NCBI RefSeq assembly: GCF_018070465.1
Contig: NZ_JAGPXT010000019.1
Span: 55,732 to 119,731 of the forward strand
Reading direction: 5' to 3'
Source: Micromonospora sp. C95
GTDB taxonomy: Bacteria > Actinomycetota > Actinomycetes > Mycobacteriales > Micromonosporaceae
DNA: 64,000 bases
A model generated the notes under the pieces. The model did not search any database, was not told the origin of the DNA, and worked only from the letters and a program-made list of their open reading frames with translations. The translations under genes were made by a program, and so were the position numbers. This document shows, piece after piece, positions 60,177 to 64,000 of this stretch (positions are counted from its first letter, which is position 1; every line of letters starts with the position of its first letter).

Positions 60177-60261
60177 CTGCTGCCCGTACAGCAGCCGGTC
60201 ATTGCGTCAGGGATTCGCTGAGGCGTTTGAGTGCGTCCCTGGTCGCGCGATCCTCGACGAA

Positions 60262-60465
60262 CTAGAGATGGTCGCAGTATGGGGAGCACCGGCGGCCGAT
60301 AGCGTGGCCCAGGTCCCGCAGGAGGGTACCGAGCCGCTCGGCCTCCTCGGCGGCGGGCGGAGTGACGGCTACGCCAGCCGCGATGTGCTCTCCGGCCTGG
60401 TGCAATGCCACGTACAGGTCTTCGGCGGTCGCGCGGTCGAGCTGCAGAACGATGTCATCCCGCAT
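60262..60465 (-). CDS. Small helical protein of unknown function
   Basis: 67 aa: MRDDIVLQLDRATAEDLYVALHQAGEHIAAG, two amphipathic helices, then LGTLLRDLGHAIGRR. AGGA precedes the ATG by eight bases and codon bias is good. It looks like a short, conserved actinobacterial protein, complete, next to a zone of pseudogenes. Confidence 0.65.
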   Translation of the reverse strand: MRDDIVLQLDRATAEDLYVALHQAGEHIAAGVAVTPPAAEEAERLGTLLRDLGHAIGRRCSPYCDHL

Positions 60466-60564
60466 GCGCGGATCCTAATCGCACGTCGTACGGCATCGGT
60501 TGGCCCAAGGTCGGGTGCGCGGATTTGGCACCGCCCGACCGCGCGACTGCGGAGGCGGGAGCGG

Positions 60565-60874
60565 TCAGCACAGCGGTAATCGGTACAGCACTTCGACGTA
60601 CCTGATCTCGTCGAGGACCGCGTCGAGGATGAGGTGGCCTGGCCAAGGCGCGTCGAGGCAGATATTGCGGTGGCCATCGCCATAGGCGCCAGCCGGCGTC
60701 GGCGCGGTGTAGAAGCTCTGGCAGAAGTCGTCCCCGCAACCGCACGTCTGCATCACTCGCAGCCGCCCAACCTGCTCCGCCAGCGGTTCCGGCCCTGAGC
60801 GCTGCGCCGAGTTCGGCGGTGAAGACCGGCCACGTCGTAGAGAGCAACGGTGCGTACGCAGGATGGTTCTCCAC
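60565..60874 (-). pseudogene. Hypothetical gene broken by a one-base insertion
   Basis: Begins GTG at 60874 (MENHPAYAPLLSTTWPVF ... ELGAALRA). After base 60790 the family-like text continues in another frame: EPLAEQVGRLRV, MQTCGCGDDFCQSFYTAP and DAPWPGHLILDAVLDEIRYVEVLY. Removing one G in GCCGGAA restores a single 103-residue reading frame. The CGCGDDFCQS motif is reminiscent of a small conserved actinobacterial family of unknown function. Confidence 0.7.
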
Positions 60875-61035
60875 GAGGAGGCAAGCTACCTGTGCGATGC
60901 CCCGAGAACACGCTCATTTGCCGTCGATGGACCACACCTGAGGTTCGAGTGTCCGCCACTGCGCGTGATAGCTATCTGGATCGCGCGACTCGTTCCAGCT
61001 TGGGTTGATTCCCTCGCTGCCCCCTTGATGAACGT

Positions 61036-61310
61036 GTGGGAGTCCGAGCTAGCCTCGCAGCCCTGCTATGGGAGGTCTGCGAGTTCGACCTCAGGCGCGG
61101 TGATCACGGCGAGCCTGTCCGGCTGTCGTCCGGGCATGCCCTGGAAGGCATAGCAGGCGACTTCACTGGCGGCACGTTCTTCCTCTGTGGTGAACGCCGT
61201 TCGATCCGTCCGGTCTTGTATGCCAGCTCCGAGGGGCAGGCTGGCCTTATCGGCCATAGCCTTGCCAACGCCCTGGAGGTCAGGATCGGGCTGCCGTCCT
61301 GGTGGGACTG
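61036..61310 (+). pseudogene. Truncated SUKH/SMI1-like fragment
   Basis: GTG at 61036 opens a frame with LAALLWEVCEFDLRRGD, ALEGIAGDFTGGTFFLC and VLYASSEGQAGLIGHSL, then GLPSWWDW. The pattern resembles SMI1/KNR4 (SUKH) immunity-type proteins. It then runs into the antisense of the neighbouring DUF4279-like gene, so its C-terminus is lost at about 61310. Confidence 0.45.
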
Positions 61311-61676
61311 GAGAGCGGGTGTCGTCACCAGGACGTCGCCGGCCCCGTCTTGTCCGGAGTGCATCTCGATCACGACGTTGACGCCCGCCTGGAGCGCCAG
61401 CATCTGCCGGGCGCGCGCGAGCCCTTCGGCGTGAGGCTCGATGACATCGAGCAACTCCGTGAGAAGGAGTTCAGTGTCGTACTCATCCCGCTGCGGCACG
61501 TCGACGTACCAGCCGCTCGACCTGTGAATGCGCTGGCCCATGGCTTCGCTGCGCCGGTGGACCCGCGTGGGTTCCAGCCCGACCAGCCGCGTGATGTGTG
61601 CCGGATCGAAGTCCAACCCATCAGCATCCCCCGCCGGAGCCACCTTCAGGTAGGCGCGTTGAACGCACCTGATCAC
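61310..61676 (-). pseudogene. Truncated DUF4279-like fragment
   Basis: From a GTG at 61676 the minus frame reads FDPAHITRLVGLEPTRVHRRSEAMG, SSGWYVDVPQ and GVNVVIEMHS, typical of DUF4279 proteins. After GDVLVTTPAL (near 61310) it continues only as the complement of the SUKH-like gene. The two genes are joined tail to tail within one another's ends. Open frame to 61104 is not real coding. Confidence 0.55.
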
Positions 61677-61926
61677 TGCAGGTCCGGCTGCACACCGGTC
61701 TTCGTCGCTGTCCACGATTCGAAGATCGTAGGACTTCTGGCATGCCTCGAAGATCTGGGCGTTGCTCATTCCGGCAGCGCCGATCAGGACATCCACTCAT
61801 GCGGCCAGGCGCGCGCCATGCGTCATACAAACCGCAACAGCCGGGGCGAACCGACCAGCTGCTCGCACTCCCGCCTCAGGCGAAATCGCTGGCGCCTTGC
61901 GGTCCTGGTCGAGCACACTCTTGATC

Positions 61927-62467
61927 ATGCTGGGTTCCTGGCGTAGCGTCCTGATCTACTCGCCGCGCAGGCGCGCGGAGAACGGATCAAGTTCCTGTAC
62001 TTCTGGGGGCACCAGCCGGAGCGCGACGGCAGCGTCGGCGCTGGATGCTTGAGCCAGTGGTGGCCGGCGCCGTTCACAGTAGACGGCCTTGTCTTCGCCA
62101 CCGCCGAGCACTACATGATGTGGCGCAAGGCCATCCTGTTCGGCGACGACGCGATCGCCGAGCGGATCCTCACCGCCCCGCACCCGCACGCGGCCAAGGC
62201 GCTCGGCGGCCGGGTAGCCAACTTCGATCAGCAAACGTGGGACGCGCACCGCTTCGACATCGTGGTGGTCGGCAACCTGGCCAAGTTCGGCCAGCACGCC
62301 GACCTGAACGTGTTCCTGCGCGGTACAGGACAACGGGTCCTTCGAGGCGAGCCCGGTGGACCGGATCTGGGCTGACTCGCGATGACCCTGCTGCCTCCGA
62401 TCCGAATCGGTAGCAGGGCCTCAACCTGCTCGGCTTTGCACTTATGCAAGTCCGTGAGGTCCTCTAG
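61927..62467 (+). pseudogene. NADAR-family (YbiA-like) N-glycosidase pseudogene
   Basis: The text of a NADAR protein is spread over frames: RSV, then ERIKFLYFWGHQPERDG, SVGAGCLSQWWPAPFTVDG, ATAEHYMMWRKAILFGD, VGNLAKFGQHADLNVFL, and finally DDPAASDPNR and QGLNLLGFALMQVREVL. Lesions: frame change near 61951; one-base insertion near 62343; a short deletion after ATCTGG at 62365-62370; and TAG at 62411-62413 where family members have Trp. YbiA-like enzymes act on riboflavin intermediates or ADP-ribose derivatives. Confidence 0.85.
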
Positions 62468-62499
62468 CAGGTTTGTGCGGGTGGCGCGTGTTCAGCTGG

Positions 62500-63747
62500 T
62501 CAGCGGCTCCGGGGGTACTGCTTCGGGGGCGTTGGGCGGGTCAGCATGCCGGTGGCGGCGAGGACGCAGCAGCTGGCCACGGCGCTGAGCAGGAGGGTGT
62601 ATCCGCCGCCGATGTGCAGTACGGCGGCGGCGCCGAGAGGCGCGGTGGCCTTGGCGGCGGTGACGGGGGCGGCGAGTCGTCCGGCGATGGTGGCGTAGGC
62701 GGCGGTGCCGTAGCGGTCGGTGAGCAGAGCTGGGGCGGCGAGGCTGGCGATGCCGAAGCCGAGCCCGAATCCGGTGACGGTGACGATTGCTCCGACGCGG
62801 GTTCCGGCGGCGAGGGGCATGGCGAGGACGGCGACCGCCTGGATGACGAACACCGTGGCGACGATGGTGGTGACCGGGAGCCGGCGTCGGGCGCCGGTGA
62901 GGACGAGTCGTCCGGTGACGGATAGGACGCCGAGCAGGCCGGCGGTGGTGGCGGCGAAGGTGGCGGGGTGGCCTCGGCTGGTCAGGTAGCCGACCAGGTG
63001 GACGCCGATGGTGCTGGTCGCCGCGCCGTGAGCGATGAGGGCGGCGGCGAGGATCCAGAGGCGGGGGTCACGCGTCGCGGCCCGCGCGGCGACGCGGCGA
63101 AGCGTGTGGTCCGGCCGCGCCGTGGAGCTGGGCGTCCGGATGTGGGGCGGTTCGCGGATGGTGAGGGCGTGCAGGGGGACGGTCACGACACCGTGGATGG
63201 CGGCGAGCGCGAGTAGCGCGCCGCGCCATCCGAGGTGGGCGACGAGCAGGCCGGTGAGGGGCATGAAGATGGTGCTGGCGAACCCGGCGACGATGGTGAC
63301 CGCGAGCAGAGCGGTGGGGCGTCGGTCGGGGGTGAACCAGGAGACGATGACGGCGAAGGCGGGTTCGTAGAGGATCATCGCGCCGGTGATCCCGATGCCG
63401 ATCATGACGCCGTAGAGCTGCCCGATGGTCTGGACCTGGGACCAGGCGACCAGCAGAGTCGTGGCGGCGATCGAGCCTGCGGTCATGAGGGCGCGTCCGC
63501 CGTGCCGGTCGAGCCATCTGCCGATCGGGATGGTCACCAGCGCGCCGGCGAGAACACTTGCGGTCAGTGCGCCGGTGACGGCGGTGGTCGAGCCCTTGAG
63601 GCTTGCCGCCATCGGGTTGAGCAGGACCGCATAGGCGTAGTAGAGGGTGCCGTAGCCGACGGTCGAGGTGATGGCGAGGGCGGCGACAATGCGCCACCCG
63701 TGGCGCCCGCCCATCGTCAGGTCGGCGGGCGCCATCGTGGTGGTCAT
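62500..63747 (-). CDS. MFS transporter
   Basis: 415 aa with twelve transmembrane helices. PIGRWLDRHGGRALMTAG after TM2-TM3 is the MFS loop motif. GVMIGIGITGAM and a second half starting at RDPRLWILAAALIAHGAA match a drug or small-acid exporter type. It is coupled to the gene upstream (TGATG overlap). In the partial gene before it a Cys-Cys tail is seen. Substrate unknown. Confidence 0.88.
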   Translation of the reverse strand: MTTTMAPADLTMGGRHGWRIVAALAITSTVGYGTLYYAYAVLLNPMAASLKGSTTAVTGALTASVLAGALVTIPIGRWLDRHGGRALMTAGSIAATTLLVAWSQVQTIGQLYGVMIGIGITGAMILYEPAFAVIVSWFTPDRRPTALLAVTIVAGFASTIFMPLTGLLVAHLGWRGALLALAAIHGVVTVPLHALTIREPPHIRTPSSTARPDHTLRRVAARAATRDPRLWILAAALIAHGAATSTIGVHLVGYLTSRGHPATFAATTAGLLGVLSVTGRLVLTGARRRLPVTTIVATVFVIQAVAVLAMPLAAGTRVGAIVTVTGFGLGFGIASLAAPALLTDRYGTAAYATIAGRLAAPVTAAKATAPLGAAAVLHIGGGYTLLLSAVASCCVLAATGMLTRPTPPKQYPRSR

Positions 63748-64000
63748 CAGCTGCCGCAGCAGCCGCCGGTCCGGTCGCTGGCCGGCGTGTCGGTGCTGAC
63801 CAGGTTCAGTGGTGTGGCGAGTAGGCCGCCGTTGATGCCGGTGGTGAGGCCCTTGCCGGTCGGTTGGGTGGTCGGGCCGCCGCGGTTGTCGGCGGTGGCT
63901 GAGTCGGTGGGGTTGCTGTTGCAGACGCCGGTTTCGGGTAGTTCGAGTTGTACGTCGTGGGCGGCCTGCCAGTCGCCGGCGAGGGCGGCGACGACGGATC
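63747..64000 (-). CDS. C-terminal part of an unrecognised protein, cut by the window edge
   Basis: 83 residues remain: VVAALAGDWQAAHDVQLELP, ETGVCNSNPTDSAT and the end STDTPASDRTGGCCGS. The single Cys in ETGVC and a terminal GGCCGS could bind metal or a metalloid. Such tails occur in some oxidoreductases of arsenic loci, but this is a guess. The stop overlaps the MFS start (TGATG), so the two proteins are made together. Confidence 0.55.
   Translation of the reverse strand, partial: SVVAALAGDWQAAHDVQLELPETGVCNSNPTDSATADNRGGPTTQPTGKGLTTGINGGLLATPLNLVSTDTPASDRTGGCCGS

Noticed and set aside
1..64000. CRISPR array, integrase, plasmid origin or rRNA operon
   Set aside because: No repeat-spacer pattern, no tyrosine or serine recombinase motif, no rRNA sequence seen anywhere in the window.

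Overview
The window is high-GC DNA with strong G/C bias at third codon positions. It carries a SsgB-like sporulation regulator, SpoOM, LacI-controlled plant-polysaccharide hydrolases, an F420-type LLM oxidoreductase and a DosR-type dormancy regulon. This points to a sporulating soil or plant-associated actinomycete, most probably Micromonospora or a close relative; that assignment is inference from gene style, not from a marker gene.

Layout. 0-9 kb: ABC exporter, P450, methyltransferase, exported PT-rich protein, TetR with a clear operator, tRNA Gly-Cys-Val, a PadR/flavin monooxygenase operon with a clear operator, and a second identical tRNA Gly-Val pair. 9-22 kb: plant cell-wall region with a tandem esterase and LacI, CE4 deacetylase, GH10 xylanase, GH43 xylosidase, a lone sugar-binding lipoprotein, and two near-duplicate LacI genes set among TTCCGG-type candidate operators. 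22-34 kb: a hypoxia/dormancy island with two Acg-type nitroreductases, convergent DevR and DevS, a P1B ATPase, phosphoketolase and two tandem universal stress proteins. Four sites fitting GGGAC-N4-GGCCC lie in its promoters (three exact, one with one mismatch). 34-41 kb: PP2C phosphatase, an HTH/Clp-N pair, a lipid-kinase-like protein, YihY, a double PAP2 protein, a DNase I-fold enzyme, a 39-residue membrane peptide and an LLM oxidoreductase. 41-48 kb: GH5 mannanase with palindromic operators, MerR divergent from an exported protein with four 42-residue two-cysteine repeats, SpoOM, and a double GDPD. 48-60 kb: HelD/HelR-type helicase, TPR membrane protein, MarR/VOC, small regulators and enzymes, SDR, SsgB. 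60-62.5 kb: tRNA-Val(CAC) followed by a zone of gene decay. 62.5-64 kb: MFS transporter and a gene cut by the window edge.

How genes work together. The DevS sensor and DevR regulator probably drive the nitroreductases, ATPase and phosphoketolase-USP operon under low oxygen or NO. The GH10, GH43, CE4, GH5 and esterase genes with LacI regulators form a hemicellulose programme, but no sugar permease genes are present, so uptake must rely on permeases elsewhere.

Two families of palindromic intergenic elements each occur twice, in opposite orientations (family A at 23.7 and 48.6 kb, family B at 35.5 and 58.4 kb). Their loops are conserved, which plain terminators do not explain. Several genes are broken: a universal stress protein by one amber codon, and at least four genes in the 60-62.5 kb zone by frameshift, fusion, deletion or nonsense mutation.
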